Origin: Richelia sp. SL_2_1
GTDB taxonomy: Bacteria > Cyanobacteriota > Cyanobacteriia > Cyanobacteriales > Nostocaceae
Direction: 5' to 3'
NCBI GenBank assembly: GCA_012033205.1
Contig: JAAUSO010000003.1
Span: 1 to 64,000 of the forward strand
Length of the DNA stretch: 64,000 bases
Positions 19,381-29,230 of this stretch are shown here, in pieces. A model generated the notes under the pieces. The model saw nothing but the letters and a program-made list of their open reading frames with translations, did not search any database and was not told where the DNA came from. Numbering within the stretch: the first letter of the stretch is position 1; each line of letters starts with the position of its first letter. The translations under genes were made by a program, and so were the position numbers.

Positions 19381-20301
19381 ATGAAAGTCGCAATTACTGG
19401 AGCAACAGGATTTGTTGGCAGTCGTTTGGTAGAACGATTGCTTGATGAGGATATAAAAGTACTGGTTTTTACTCGCGATACCAACCGCGCTCAAAGACTC
19501 TTCCCCTTTAGTGCTTATCCTAATGTCGAAATTGCCGCTTATACACCAAATAAATCTGGTTCCTGGCAAAATCAAATCGCTAGTTGTGAAGGTATAGTAA
19601 ATCTTGCAGGCTCACCTATTAGCGAAGGACGTTGGACAAGCGATCGCAAACAGTCGATTCTTAACAGTCGTAAGTTAACTACCCAAAAAATTGTTGAAGC
19701 TATCGCGAATAGTACCACTAAGCCAAAAGTATTAATAAATGCTTCTGCTGTTGGTTACTACGGTACTAGTGAAAATACTACATTTGATGAAAATAGCACC
19801 AATGGCAGCGATTTTCTCGCTCAAGTTTGTCAGGATTGGGAAGCAGAAGCCCAGAAAGTTACCGATAACGGTGTGCGACTGGTAATTTTACGATTTGGTA
19901 TTGTACTGGGAATGGGTGGTGCGCTTGGTAAAATGATTACCCCATTTAAACTGTTTGCGGGAGGTCCTATCGGTAGCGGTGAGCAGTGGTTCTCGTGGAT
20001 TCACATAGATGATATAGTGAATTTGATACTACAATCTTTAACTGATTCACAAATGTCTGGTGTATATAATGCCACCGCTCCCCATCCCGTCCGCATGGCA
20101 GAATTATCTACAACTATGGGGGAAGTGATGAATCGTCCTTCTTGGCTACCAGTTCCAGAATTTGCAATCGAAGCTATGTTAGGTGATGGTGCGGTAGTAG
20201 TATTGGAAGGTCAAAAAGTTTTACCTCAACGCACTTTGCAAAGCGGTTTTAAATACGAATATCCCGACTTAAAGCCAGCTTTAGAAGAAATTCTCAAATA
20301 A
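19381..20301 (+). CDS. TIGR01777 family SDR-like epimerase/oxidoreductase
   Basis: The 306-aa protein (from MKVAITGATGFVGSRL) has the extended SDR Rossmann motif GATGFVG at residues 7-13. It also has the family's NLAGSPISEGRWT segment, an SAVGYYG active-site tyrosine region and a C-terminal DUF1731-like end (MNRPSWLPVPEFAIEAMLGD). This matches the TIGR01777/SDR39U1 family, whose plant member takes part in plastid division; the enzymatic reaction is not established. I reject the six-residue upstream extension. It stands alone between two inverted STRR copies. Confidence 0.9.
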   Translation: MKVAITGATGFVGSRLVERLLDEDIKVLVFTRDTNRAQRLFPFSAYPNVEIAAYTPNKSGSWQNQIASCEGIVNLAGSPISEGRWTSDRKQSILNSRKLTTQKIVEAIANSTTKPKVLINASAVGYYGTSENTTFDENSTNGSDFLAQVCQDWEAEAQKVTDNGVRLVILRFGIVLGMGGALGKMITPFKLFAGGPIGSGEQWFSWIHIDDIVNLILQSLTDSQMSGVYNATAPHPVRMAELSTTMGEVMNRPSWLPVPEFAIEAMLGDGAVVVLEGQKVLPQRTLQSGFKYEYPDLKPALEEILK

Positions 20302-20302
20302 G

Positions 20303-20360
20303 AAAGTAAAAAGTAAGAAGTAAGCTTATTACCCATTACCCATTACCTATTACCCATTGC
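20303..20360. repeat. Tandem repeat region (GTAAGAA / ATTACCC units)
   Basis: AAGTAAGAAGTAAGCTTATT followed by several ATTACCC units. It is the inverted counterpart of the 18461-18540 repeat. It runs into the 3' end of the next minus-strand gene. Confidence 0.85.
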
Positions 20361-20591
20361 TAACTTACGAGAAATCCAACTGATTATACCGCTGAGAATC
20401 GCACCAGCCATTAAAATACCAATTGCTGGAGTAAACAGGGGTTGCCACAACTTGTACCATAAATCCAAACCCAGAGGTACTCCAGTGCTTCTACCGATTA
20501 CCGCTACAGCGAACCAAGCAAAGCTAATTAAAACCAGAAAAACATCAGCTACTAAAACGATGTTAAGTAAATTTAATAATTTATCTTTCAT
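20343..20591 (-). CDS. Small membrane protein
   Basis: Starting at MKDKLLNLLNIVLVADV gives 82 aa with two hydrophobic helices (about residues 5-30 and 52-72), separated by GRSTGVPLGLDLWYKLWQPL. The 15-residue extension in the track is unlikely. The last residues (MGNR) and the stop codon are encoded by the GGGTAAT tandem repeat, so the natural C-terminus has been replaced or trimmed. It looks like a conserved cyanobacterial membrane protein; the function is unknown. Confidence 0.7.
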   Translation of the reverse strand: MKDKLLNLLNIVLVADVFLVLISFAWFAVAVIGRSTGVPLGLDLWYKLWQPLFTPAIGILMAGAILSGIISWISRKLAMGNR

Positions 20592-20645
20592 ATGTTTAAT
20601 TGGAAATAGAGAATAAAAAAACTTTCTTCCACCCAATTTACAATC

Positions 20646-20709
20646 AGAAGTCGGGTTTTTACAATAATTGTGTTGTGTGACAAATATTTCAGATAAAAAC
20701 CCGACTTCT
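20646..20709. repeat. Hairpin element, family GAAGTCGGGTTTTTA
   Basis: Arms AGAAGTCGGGTTTTTA and TAAAAACCCGACTTCT flank about 30 bp of variable sequence. This is one of about six copies in the window. Confidence 0.9.
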
Positions 20710-20743
20710 CACCCCGCGACTATTTTTGATGAATAAAAAAGTA

Positions 20744-20773
20744 GAAAAAATCTGTGGATTAAACACCACAGAT
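20744..20773 (-). terminator. Rho-independent terminator of the erpA-TPR transcript
   Basis: Read on the minus strand: ATCTGTGG, loop, CCACAGAT, then TTTTTT. It lies just past the TPR gene stop. Confidence 0.85.
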
Positions 20774-20790
20774 CAAAGCTAAGATTGATT

Positions 20791-21219
20791 TTAATTCGAT
20801 TGCTCGAATAGCCAGTTTTTGATTTTCGCCAAACTTTTCCAGTCAGGCTTTCTGGTTAAACCGTCTTCAATACTACTTTTGATTTCATCGTAGAATTCCT
20901 GGTTAACCAAAATTAGCTGTGAAACCACCTCTACATGGTCTCGTAAACCTTTTTGACCAGTTTCCAGCATAGCTGTAGCCAGATTAACCCTTGCTTGGGG
21001 GTCTTGGGGATTTAACTTTACAGCCTTTTGAGCCGCTTTACAAGCAAGCTTTGGTTTATCGGCTAGCATATAAAGCCAAGATAAACAAGTCCACGCAGCA
21101 CTATTTTGAGGTGCGCGATCGCAAACTTCTTTAAAAACGGGAATCAACTCGGCTGGGTCAGTTCCAGCTTTATAACTTTCTAAACCTGTATCAAACAGGG
21201 ATTCAACTGTTTGAGTCAT
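20791..21219 (-). CDS. TPR repeat protein
   Basis: Starting at MTQTVESLFDTGLESYKAG gives 142 aa. Two to three TPR units are visible (NSAAWTCLSWLYMLADKPKLA, then KLNPQDPQARVNLATAM), followed by a distinct helical C-terminus (RKPDWKSLAKIKNWLFEQ). No signal peptide is present, so it is cytosolic. It lies downstream of the A-type Fe-S carrier on the same strand, about 90 bp away with a hairpin between. A shared transcript ending at 20744 is likely. Its role is unknown. Confidence 0.82.
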   Translation of the reverse strand: MTQTVESLFDTGLESYKAGTDPAELIPVFKEVCDRAPQNSAAWTCLSWLYMLADKPKLACKAAQKAVKLNPQDPQARVNLATAMLETGQKGLRDHVEVVSQLILVNQEFYDEIKSSIEDGLTRKPDWKSLAKIKNWLFEQSN

Positions 21220-21249
21220 AGTAAAACAATTATCACTGCTATTGTCCAA

Positions 21250-21295
21250 AGTCCTTTGTCATTAAATAACTATTTACCAAAAAAGACAAAGGGCT
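21250..21295 (-). promoter_or_regulatory. Hairpin between the Fe-S carrier and TPR genes
   Basis: AGTCCTTTGTC and GACAAAGGGCT form an 11-bp imperfect stem around a 24-nt AT-rich loop. It may be an attenuator or processing hairpin within the transcript. Confidence 0.5.
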
Positions 21296-21310
21296 GGGGA
21301 AAAATAGATT

Positions 21311-21667
21311 TTAAACACCAAATGATTTACCACAACCACAAGTAGCGTTAGCGTTGGGATTAGTAAACTGGAAACCTCCACCAATCAAAGAATCGCTATA
21401 ATCAAGCATCAAGCCATAAAGATATAATAAACTCTTGCGATCGCAAACAATTTTAAATCCATCGTAATCAAAGATGTCATCGTGGTCTCCAATTTGACTG
21501 GGGTCTTCAAAATCCATCGTGTAAGACATACCAGAACAGCCACCTTGACGTACTCCTACCCGTAAGCAGAGGTCTTTTGCTTGTTTTTCTTGTAATAATT
21601 TAACTTGTCTGAGTGCGGTTTGGCTCAGTTGAATTCCTCGCTGTTTAGACTCAGTTGCTTGTGTCAT
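21311..21667 (-). CDS. A-type iron-sulfur carrier (IscA/SufA/ErpA family)
   Basis: A-type carrier that receives Fe-S clusters from the Suf scaffold and delivers them to target proteins. The three ligand cysteines are in place: C in [12 protein letters not shown] and the C-terminal CGCG motif ([11 protein letters not shown]). [14 protein letters not shown] is the usual strand before the CGC. The start [15 protein letters not shown] gives 118 aa, the expected size; six upstream residues in the track are dropped. It lies 12 kb from sufBCDS, so it is a separate unit of the same pathway. Confidence 0.94.
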   Translation of the reverse strand: MTQATESKQRGIQLSQTALRQVKLLQEKQAKDLCLRVGVRQGGCSGMSYTMDFEDPSQIGDHDDIFDYDGFKIVCDRKSLLYLYGLMLDYSDSLIGGGFQFTNPNANATCGCGKSFGV

Positions 21668-22108
21668 TTTTTGTTTAGACTCCAATAATATAGTTTAACT
21701 ATCACGGGTGCGGCTAATTATGGGAATTATAGACGGTTCCATAGTTGGTTATTGGTTCCCATTTTGGTTGTTGTATTCATTTTAGCGATATTGATCGAGG
21801 GAATGAAAGTTTTAATTTTAATTAAAAAAAGTTTAAAACTACCGCAATAGATTGATTTCCATGGTTTTAGTTGGGAAATCTAGATTCAGCATCAGTCCAT
21901 CTAATTGCAGCATAGCGAATATTTTTATCCTAAAATTGAAAAACTCGTAATATTGATCAAAAAGTTATTTAGTGCCGTTCCCATTTACAAAGGCAAAGTG
22001 TTCAAGGTTTTGAATAGAGGAAAAGGATAATCATAAATCACAATCCAATCGTCCTTCTCCTCAAAAATCAAATTTGTACGGAATGCTAAAAAAAAATAAA
22101 CCTACTCT
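21668..22108. other. Gene-less divergent promoter region
   Basis: 440 bp between the Fe-S carrier (-) and the 544-aa gene (+). AT-rich, with no ORF or repeat array recognised. Confidence 0.5.
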
Positions 22109-23743
22109 ATGACAAGTTTTAGTCGCTCTACCATCCGTCGTTTGAAGAAAATACCCCAAACTCATTCTGTATGGGAAGGCGATCGCCGTCCATTTTCATC
22201 ATCAGTGAGGGGGGAAGATTCATCACAACCAAACGAATGTATTATTTGGGTTGACGCTCAAGAGGGAATTGTGCGGGGGATGGACGTTGTAAATTATCAA
22301 GCAGGTCCCGAAGCGATTGTTCGTACTTTGATGCGAGCCATAGAAAGTCCCCATAGTCCAGCCAAACCAGCCAGACCTCAGCGAATTGTAGTCCAAGACA
22401 GAGAAATTCAATTTTATTTACGAGGAGTATTGCAAGATATAGATATTGTCATCGACCGCTTACCGGAATTACCGTTAATTGATGAACTATTTCGCGGGTT
22501 TTCAGAAGTTATTGAGAATCAAATCCCAGATTTACCTCCACAATATGCGGACTTACTCATAAATAAAGCTTTTGCAATTTGGAAATTAGCACCTTGGGAA
22601 TTTTTAGAAGAACAGCAAATTGTATCGATAGAAATTAATCAGTGGGATATCGGCACTCTTCACGCTTCAGTAATGGGAATGCTAGGTATGGAGTATGGAG
22701 TTTTACTTTATCGTTCAGAAGAATCTCTAAAATATTTTCGTGCCACCGTTTTAAAAGAAGACTCTTCCCAAGAGTATTTAGAAGAAGCTTTTCTCAAACA
22801 AGATTGCTTGTTTCTCACATTTGAACACGCTTCAGAAACTGATGAAAGGGAAGATATGTTTATGGATTTAGGAGATTTTCCCTTATCAGAAATTAGTCCC
22901 ACCTTTGGTAACATTCATCCTTTAGAAGGAGTCCGGTCTATTTTATATGAAGAAGAAGCCAAAGTTGCCTTGGTTGCTTTAGAAGCTTTATATCGTTTTA
23001 TTCGCGACCAGCGTAGCAGCTTAAGTAATGGTTTGTTTCCGTCGTTGAGCCATCGCTATCGTATATCTTTACCAGAAAATACCGAATTGACTAAATCAAT
23101 ATCAGTTACTGTTGCTACTCAAACACAGTTAACAAATGAATTGGAGGAAATGTCAAATTTCGACGATGATGATGATGAGGAAACTATAGTACCGAACGCG
23201 CCTGGCTTCAGATCATTACGAGATGATTTAATTCCCCAAAATTCTTTTCTCAGCTTGAGTGTAATTCCCTGGGAAATGTTGGCACATCTACAGAATGCTT
23301 CTAAGTATTATCAAGTTGGTGAAGTTACACAAGCTGGTGATGGCTTACCAGTTATTGTAATTCAAACATCCCGTCCCAAGGCAAAAACTGTAATTGAATC
23401 TATCGAAAACCATGGTGGATTGAAGGCAATTTGCTTTAATCCTGGTACAGATCCTTTTAGCGATCGACATTATGACCTTGGTTTATTACAAACTCAAAAC
23501 AAAGACCTGTTTCTTTTCGGTGAATTTGAAGATGATGATCCATCTCATGTAGAAGCCAGACGAAAGTGGAATCAGCGCTGTCAAAATACTCAAGGATATT
23601 GTGGTTTGATTATTGCCAAGGGATTAACCGGAGCTTCTCGCGGCAATCCTCAACTACCAGATATGATGGCTTTATTTGAAGCGCGTTATTTATCACCCAA
23701 AGAATTAGGTATTGGTACTTTTAAATTAATGCCTCAATTATAA
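22109..23743 (+). CDS. Large conserved cyanobacterial protein (DUF6930-like)
   Basis: The 544-aa soluble protein has no known catalytic motif. Two parts are apparent. The first (about residues 45-330) holds CIIWVDAQEGIVRGMDVVNY and RPQRIVVQDREIQFYLRGVL. An acidic linker (FDDDDDEETIVPN) follows, then a C-terminal domain containing LPVIVIQTSRPKAKTVIE and DPFSDRHYDLGLLQTQN. I associate the N-terminal region with DUF6930, from memory. It is found across cyanobacteria and is probably a housekeeping protein of unknown role. The gene is monocistronic, and tandem repeats start 20 bp after the stop. Confidence 0.8.
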   Translation: MTSFSRSTIRRLKKIPQTHSVWEGDRRPFSSSVRGEDSSQPNECIIWVDAQEGIVRGMDVVNYQAGPEAIVRTLMRAIESPHSPAKPARPQRIVVQDREIQFYLRGVLQDIDIVIDRLPELPLIDELFRGFSEVIENQIPDLPPQYADLLINKAFAIWKLAPWEFLEEQQIVSIEINQWDIGTLHASVMGMLGMEYGVLLYRSEESLKYFRATVLKEDSSQEYLEEAFLKQDCLFLTFEHASETDEREDMFMDLGDFPLSEISPTFGNIHPLEGVRSILYEEEAKVALVALEALYRFIRDQRSSLSNGLFPSLSHRYRISLPENTELTKSISVTVATQTQLTNELEEMSNFDDDDDEETIVPNAPGFRSLRDDLIPQNSFLSLSVIPWEMLAHLQNASKYYQVGEVTQAGDGLPVIVIQTSRPKAKTVIESIENHGGLKAICFNPGTDPFSDRHYDLGLLQTQNKDLFLFGEFEDDDPSHVEARRKWNQRCQNTQGYCGLIIAKGLTGASRGNPQLPDMMALFEARYLSPKELGIGTFKLMPQL

Positions 23744-23762
23744 CGAAGGCATTTGGTTTAGA

Positions 23763-23861
23763 TAGGGAATAGGGAATAGGGAAGAGGGAATAGGGAAGAG
23801 GGAATAGGGAAGAGGGAAGAGGTAATAGGTAGTAGGTAGTAGGTAACAGGTAGTAGGGAGT
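23763..23861. repeat. Tandem repeat array, units AGGGAAT/AGGGAAG/AGGTAGT
   Basis: About 14 heptamer units changing from AGGGAAT to AGGGAAG to AGGTAGT along the array. It lies just downstream of the 544-aa gene. Confidence 0.93.
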
Positions 23862-24810
23862 ATCACATATTTTTTTAGGAAAATATTTATTTATTTATTT
23901 ATCAGTACAAGACTAATCTCATTTATCCATAAAACTAATTGACAGATTATATCATTTCCGGTTAAACACTTCTAATCAAGTTGGCTCGGGAACAGTCACC
24001 AATTACCAATTACCAATTACCAAAATTATATTTTGACGATACCCATGATTTTTATAAAGATTTTACATAATTAATGTAATCAATTCATAAAGCTAAAAAC
24101 TAATAGAATCTTTTTTCTTTTAATAAAGATTAAGTAAAGAAAAAATCATTTTAAAAAAATAGATATACAATCTAGTAATCAGTATATTGACTGTTTTATA
24201 GAAAATATTTTGATGAAAGTTTTATTTTTATGTACAAGTATTTAGTAAATAATTCAAACTCAGATAAAAAGCCAGTAAATCGCGGGACTATTGAATCTTT
24301 AAGATTGCAATTGACCATTTGTATATACTGTTGCAACACGCTTATACCGCAGCAGTTAAACTTGATTGCTATTCTGTAGCTTTGATGTCCGAACCGCATC
24401 TATTCCCAATCAAGGCATATGTGTTCTGTTGAAGTATTTGGTAACAGTAATTGTGATATGTAATTAAAACCTGATCAAGCAAGAAAAAACTGTAAATGGT
24501 TATTAGCTTAACAGTAAATCTCTCAACTAAATTTATAGAATTTATTTCTATTCTACTTGATATGAAAATAGTGTTGAGTTTACTTTAAAAACTGCAAATA
24601 ATCTACCATGCTCCACCGTCACCAAACTAATTCATAATGATGATATCGATATCTCGCTGCCTTAATGAATGATACAAGGAAACTAAACTTTACCTTCTGT
24701 ATTAATACTAATCCTTGTTTACTTTTGGCAACTCTGATACGATTGTCGCTCTCATTATTTATTTTTTGATTACCTCAATGATGTCAATATACAGCAGATA
24801 ACATCACAAA
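23862..24810. other. Longest gene-less stretch of the window
   Basis: About 950 bp, very AT-rich. It contains a short CAATTAC tandem run at 23998-24023. The 67-aa minus-strand ORF at 24196-24399 lacks support. It probably holds a long leader or promoter for the RHH gene, or a small RNA gene I cannot identify. Confidence 0.5.
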
Positions 24811-24981
24811 ATGACCAATAAGAAATGGGCTGTAAAACGTATTACAGTAAATCTGGCAGCACAAGAAGCGGAAAAGCTGGAAAAATATTGCCAGCAAACT
24901 GGTAGACCAGCGACAGATGTGATTCGAGAATTAATTCGAGGATTATCCGTGTTGGAAGAAAACAAAGATGTTGCGGGGTGA
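24811..24981 (+). CDS. 56-aa ribbon-helix-helix (CopG-like) protein
   Basis: Too short for the ORF track. The product starts MTNKKWAVKRITVNLAAQEA; VKRITVNL fits the N-terminal DNA-contacting beta strand of an RHH fold. Two helices follow: AAQEAEKLEKYCQQTGR and ATDVIRELIRGL, with the turn between them. The GRPATDVIRELI stretch is typical of small CopG/Arc-like proteins. It is likely a DNA-binding regulator or antitoxin-like protein. No toxin gene is adjacent; the next gene is zds, 170 bp downstream on the same strand. No strong ribosome-binding site is seen. Confidence 0.72.
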   Translation: MTNKKWAVKRITVNLAAQEAEKLEKYCQQTGRPATDVIRELIRGLSVLEENKDVAG

Positions 24982-25151
24982 AGAAATAACTAAAACCAGA
25001 AAATTTCTTGATCCGGCAAATTTGCTCTAGGAGGATAACTAGTTAATTCTCCTTGCACCCGGACTAGTTTCTAAGTCGAGGGTAAAATAATAGCAAATTC
25101 CGATACCAATTCAGTTACAATCTGTAAAGATACTGAATTATTAAAAACGGA

Positions 25152-26618
25152 ATGCGAGTTGCAATCGTAGGTGCGGGACTAGCTGGTTTATCATGTGCTG
25201 TTGATTTAGCCGATGCCGGTTGTGAAATCCAGATTTTCGAGTCTCGCCCATTTGTTGGTGGGAAAGTCGGTAGTTGGATTGATAACGATGGTAATCACGT
25301 GGAAATGGGATTACACGTATTTTTTGGGTGCTACTATCAGTTATTTGATTTGATGAAAAAGGTGGGTGCATTTGAAAACTTACGTTCAAAAGAACATAGT
25401 CATCAGTTTATAAATCGAGGAGGACGAACTGGTGCTTTAGATTTTCGCTTCCTGACTGGTGCGCCCTTCAATGGATTGAAAGCTTTCTTTACTACTTCTC
25501 AACTATCGTTACAGGATAAGATCCAAAATTCTTTAGCTCTGGGGACAAGTCCAGTTGTGCGAGGTCTAGTTGACTTTGATGGTGCGATGAAAACCATTCG
25601 CGATTTAGATAAAATTAGCTTCGCAGACTGGTTTCGTAGTCACGGTGGTAACAACGGCAGCATCGAACGGATGTGGAACCCCATTGCTTACGCTTTGGGC
25701 TTCATCGATTGTGAAAATATGTCCGCCCGCTGTATGTTGACAATATTCCAATTATTTGCAACCAGAACCGAAGCTTCAAAACTACGGATGCTTGAAGGTT
25801 CTCCCCAAGAATACCTACACAAGCCAATTTTGGATTACTTACAAGCGAGAGGAACCAAAATTTATACTCGTCGTCAAGTCCGAGAAATTAAATTTAGCGA
25901 AGTTGAAGGTAAAACGCGGGTAGATGGATTAGTAGTTGCAAACGGTGATACACAAGAGGATATAACTGCCGATGCTTATATTGCAGCTTGTGATTTACCT
26001 GGAATTACTCGTCTACTACCTTCAGAATGGCGTAAATGGTTGGAATTTGACAATATTTACAAGTTAGATGCGGTACCTGTCGCAACCGTACAATTACGCT
26101 TTGATGGTTGGGTGACAGAAATGCAGGATGCCGAGAAACGCCGTTCATTGCAGCAAGCTGCGGGTATAGATAATTTACTATATACCCCCGATGCTGATTT
26201 TTCTTGCTTTGCCGATTTGGCTTTAACCAGCCCTGCTGATTATTACCGCCAAGGTAGCGGTTCTTTAATGCAACTGGTACTGACTCCAGGAGACCCTTTT
26301 ATCAAGAAAAGTAACGAAGAAATAGCCAAACACGTCTTAGCCCAGGTGCATGAGTTATTTCCTTCCTCACGAGAATTAAACATGACCTGGTATAGTGTCG
26401 TTAAGCTTGCTCAGTCACTATATCGGGAAGCACCCGGAATGGATGTTTATCGTCCTTCGCAAAAAACACCCTTGGAAAATTTCTTCCTTGCGGGTAGTTA
26501 CACTCAGCAAGATTATATCGATAGTATGGAAGGTGCGACAATTTCAGGAAGGCGTGCGGCGAAGGTCGTTTTGGAAAATGTAAAGCAAAAAAATAGGACA
26601 AGAATAAATAATGGCTAA
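25152..26618 (+). CDS. zds: Zeta-carotene desaturase
   Basis: FAD-dependent carotenoid desaturase (CrtQ/Zds, plant type) converting zeta-carotene to lycopene at the membrane. The dinucleotide-binding motif [17 protein letters not shown] is at the N-terminus, with FVGGKVGSW and [15 protein letters not shown] following. The C-terminus holds [20 protein letters not shown], the flavin-binding end typical of this family. At 488 aa it is full length. The last eight bases overlap the next gene, so the two are translationally coupled. Confidence 0.95.
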   Translation: MRVAIVGAGLAGLSCAVDLADAGCEIQIFESRPFVGGKVGSWIDNDGNHVEMGLHVFFGCYYQLFDLMKKVGAFENLRSKEHSHQFINRGGRTGALDFRFLTGAPFNGLKAFFTTSQLSLQDKIQNSLALGTSPVVRGLVDFDGAMKTIRDLDKISFADWFRSHGGNNGSIERMWNPIAYALGFIDCENMSARCMLTIFQLFATRTEASKLRMLEGSPQEYLHKPILDYLQARGTKIYTRRQVREIKFSEVEGKTRVDGLVVANGDTQEDITADAYIAACDLPGITRLLPSEWRKWLEFDNIYKLDAVPVATVQLRFDGWVTEMQDAEKRRSLQQAAGIDNLLYTPDADFSCFADLALTSPADYYRQGSGSLMQLVLTPGDPFIKKSNEEIAKHVLAQVHELFPSSRELNMTWYSVVKLAQSLYREAPGMDVYRPSQKTPLENFFLAGSYTQQDYIDSMEGATISGRRAAKVVLENVKQKNRTRINNG

Positions 26619-27078
26619 CTGGTTGGAGCATACTGTACAAGTAGAGGTAGACGCTCCTATACACGTAGTATGGGGTATGTGGTCGGATTTAGAGCAGATG
26701 CCTCGCTGGATGAAGTGGATTGATTCAGTCAAAGTTCTCGAAGACAATCCGGAACTATCCCTGTGGAAATTAGATGCTGGTGGATTTCAATTTACTTGGC
26801 GATCGCGTATCCTGAAGTTGGTTCCTAATCAAATAATCCAATGGGAATCGGTTGATGGTTTACCGAATCAAGGAGCGGTAAGGTTTTACGACCGTCAAAA
26901 TACCAGCATTGTCAAACTGACCGTTGGTTATGGAATACCCGGTATCATTGGCAAAATTATGGATAACTTGTTTTTAGGACGAGTCGTAGAATCAACCCTA
27001 CAAGAGAATTTAGAAAGGTTTAAGGAATACGCTCACAACTATGTTAATTCTCAAGAATATTTGAGTAATACATTGTAA
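26611..27078 (+). CDS. SRPBCC (cyclase/dehydrase) family protein
   Basis: The 155-aa protein has the polyketide cyclase/START-like fold pattern: [31 protein letters not shown] at the N-terminus, then strands and a long C-terminal helix ([20 protein letters not shown]). Such proteins bind hydrophobic ligands. It overlaps zds by eight bases, a pairing I recall in other cyanobacteria. A role in handling carotenoid intermediates or assisting Zds is a reasonable inference, but unproven. Confidence 0.88.
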   Translation: MANWLEHTVQVEVDAPIHVVWGMWSDLEQMPRWMKWIDSVKVLEDNPELSLWKLDAGGFQFTWRSRILKLVPNQIIQWESVDGLPNQGAVRFYDRQNTSIVKLTVGYGIPGIIGKIMDNLFLGRVVESTLQENLERFKEYAHNYVNSQEYLSNTL

Positions 27079-27110
27079 ATTTAAGCTAATTTTTAGTTAC
27101 TCAAAGGCGA

Positions 27111-27350
27111 TTACCAAGTGGGGTCGCTGAATATATTAATGGTCAATTTTTCTCGTCCTGCTGGTACCGAACTGATGCAAGCACGGATGATATCTCCATC
27201 TTTTACCTCTACTGTGCAAGCGTGACAAGACCCCATTAAACAACCAGTAGGAATAAATACCCCCGCTCTATCAGCTACATCGAGTAAAGGTTCTCCGATT
27301 TCGGCATCAACTTTAACATCGTCTGGCAAAAAGTGTACTTGAATGCTCAT
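27111..27350 (-). CDS. Small plant-type [2Fe-2S] ferredoxin
   Basis: The 79-aa protein has the 2Fe-2S ligand pattern CLMGSCHAC (CX4CX2C), then a fourth Cys in DIIRACISSVP. It begins MSIQVHFLPDDVKVDAEIGE and is shorter than PetF-type ferredoxin, resembling the small Fdx/XylT-like group. It carries one electron in the cytosol; the partner is unknown. It is convergent with the SRPBCC gene. A GTTGACA tandem repeat lies immediately upstream, between it and cobQ on the same strand. Confidence 0.9.
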   Translation of the reverse strand: MSIQVHFLPDDVKVDAEIGEPLLDVADRAGVFIPTGCLMGSCHACTVEVKDGDIIRACISSVPAGREKLTINIFSDPTW

Positions 27351-27360
27351 GTTTTAATTA

Positions 27361-27413
27361 GTTGACAGTTGACAGTTGACAGTTGATAGTTGACAGTTGA
27401 TAGTTGACAGTTG
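27361..27413. repeat. Tandem repeat, unit GTTGACA/GTTGATA
   Basis: About seven heptamers directly upstream of the ferredoxin start codon, between it and the end of cobQ. Confidence 0.93.
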
Positions 27414-27468
27414 GTTGTTGGTTTTTCTAATAACCACTATCCACTAACGACTATCAACTAACCACTGT

Positions 27469-28947
27469 TTACGATAATAAAACACTTAAGTCTAAATAGC
27501 GTTCTACATTTACAGCGAGAGAATCTAAAAGTTTTTCTCTTTGTTCGCGGTAGTTGGGAACACCAGTAGGTAAAGATTTTAAACCCCGTTGCTGACGTAA
27601 GCGATTTAACCAAGCGCGTCTCCAAGGACCGTTATCAAACATACCGTGAAGATAAGTACCCCAAACGGATTGACATTTATCAACTAAGCCTAAATTAACA
27701 TCGTCAAATAAAGCCTCGAAACCTTGAGGATTCGGAGTTTGTGTTTCGATACGGGAACGTCCTTGATGAATTTCAAAGCCGTGAACAGGTAAACCAGCTT
27801 GAGGAAAATTAGAGGTAACTTGACGCTGACGGGCAATTTTTTGTCCGGTAATTACGCTTTTAATTGGTAATAATCCCAAACCTCCAAATCTACCAGCTTG
27901 TCCTTCTATACCTTCGGGATCGGCGATCATTTGACCTAAAATCTGGAAACCACCGCAAATTCCTAATACCGTACCACCCGCTGCTGCATAATTTTGAATT
28001 TGCTCAGCCATTCCAGTTCTTTGCAGTAGCAATAAATCAGGTATTGTAGTTTTCGTACCTGGAAGAATTACCGCATCGGGATGTCCTAACTCATGCTTTG
28101 GACTCAAGTATTTTATGCCAACGCTAGGTTCTGATTCTAGGGGGTCAAAATCTGTAAAATTGGCGATTCTTGGTAGCTTAATCACAGTAATATTTAGTTC
28201 CCCATTAAATTGGCGGGGTTTTCTTTCGAGTAAATCAAGGGAATCTTCAGCAGGAAATACCTGTTCCAAGTAAGGGATAACTCCCACAACTGGAATACCA
28301 GTCCGTTCTTCCAACCATTTAATTCCCGGTTCCAAAATCGAACGCTGTCCCCGGAACTTATTGATCACAATACCTTTAATTAAAGCGCGTTCTTCTGGCT
28401 CCAATAACTCCAAAGTGCCAACAACGTGAGCAAAAGCTCCACCACGCTCGATATCAACTACTAATAGAGTCATTGCATTTAAATGCTTAGCAACCCGCAT
28501 ATTCGTTAAATCGCGGTGTTTGAGGTTGATTTCCGCAGGGCTACCAGCACCTTCACAAACTAATAAATCAAATTCGGTTCCCAAGTTAGTTAAAGATTCT
28601 TCAATTGCTTTCCATCCGATATCAAAATACTGCTCGTAGTAGTCTGTAGCGCTGACTTTCCCTACAGCCTTACCCTTGATAATCACCTGAGAAGTCATAT
28701 CTCCTTGGGGTTTTAGTAAAATTGGGTTCATTTCTACCAAAGGAACTACCCCCGCAGCCCAAGCTTGTACCGCTTGTGCATAACCAATTTCTCCACCATT
28801 GGCTGTAACATAAGCATTATTCGCCATATTTTGACCTTTAAAGGGAGCCACTCGCCAGCCGCGTCGCGATAAAATACGACAAATTGCGGCGCATAAAAGT
28901 GATTTCCCTGCGTGGGATGTTGTTCCCACTACCATAATTGCTTTCAT
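27469..28947 (-). CDS. cobQ: Cobyric acid synthase
   Basis: Glutamine-dependent amidotransferase that amidates adenosyl-cobyrinic acid a,c-diamide at four carboxylates in cobalamin synthesis. The N-terminal dethiobiotin-synthetase-like domain shows MVVGTTSHAGKSLLCAA and FKGQNMANNAYVT, the CobQ hallmark. The C-terminal class I glutaminase domain shows GTVLGICGGFQILGQ with the nucleophilic Cys, and the catalytic His in WGTYLHGMFDN. At 492 aa it is full length. No other cob gene is adjacent and no cobalamin riboswitch was recognised upstream. Confidence 0.96.
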   Translation of the reverse strand: MKAIMVVGTTSHAGKSLLCAAICRILSRRGWRVAPFKGQNMANNAYVTANGGEIGYAQAVQAWAAGVVPLVEMNPILLKPQGDMTSQVIIKGKAVGKVSATDYYEQYFDIGWKAIEESLTNLGTEFDLLVCEGAGSPAEINLKHRDLTNMRVAKHLNAMTLLVVDIERGGAFAHVVGTLELLEPEERALIKGIVINKFRGQRSILEPGIKWLEERTGIPVVGVIPYLEQVFPAEDSLDLLERKPRQFNGELNITVIKLPRIANFTDFDPLESEPSVGIKYLSPKHELGHPDAVILPGTKTTIPDLLLLQRTGMAEQIQNYAAAGGTVLGICGGFQILGQMIADPEGIEGQAGRFGGLGLLPIKSVITGQKIARQRQVTSNFPQAGLPVHGFEIHQGRSRIETQTPNPQGFEALFDDVNLGLVDKCQSVWGTYLHGMFDNGPWRRAWLNRLRQQRGLKSLPTGVPNYREQREKLLDSLAVNVERYLDLSVLLS

Positions 28948-29230
28948 AATTAACTATTATCTTTTGTTTATCGGACTTATGGAATAAAAGGATGAAGCCA
29001 AGAAATATCAGATTGATGACTGGGTAATCGATTACACCTAATCTCAACATCAAATCTCTAATGAATTAAAGCGGGTTTCTATTCCGATTTATAAACACTT
29101 CATAAAGGGAGTAGGGGCTGACCTATTTATTGTTCCCCTCTTAACCTTACTCCTAACTTTTCTTCACCTAAATTACCCAATTAATTTAACTAATTCTGCG
29201 AAATTCCCCATTCTACCCACAGAGGTGGGG

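Noticed and set aside
24196-24399. 67-aa minus-strand ORF in the long gap
   Set aside because: No ribosome-binding site or family sequence; AT-rich spacer.
28948-29212. Cobalamin riboswitch upstream of cobQ
   Set aside because: Looked for because of cobQ; no recognisable B12-box or conserved core was found.
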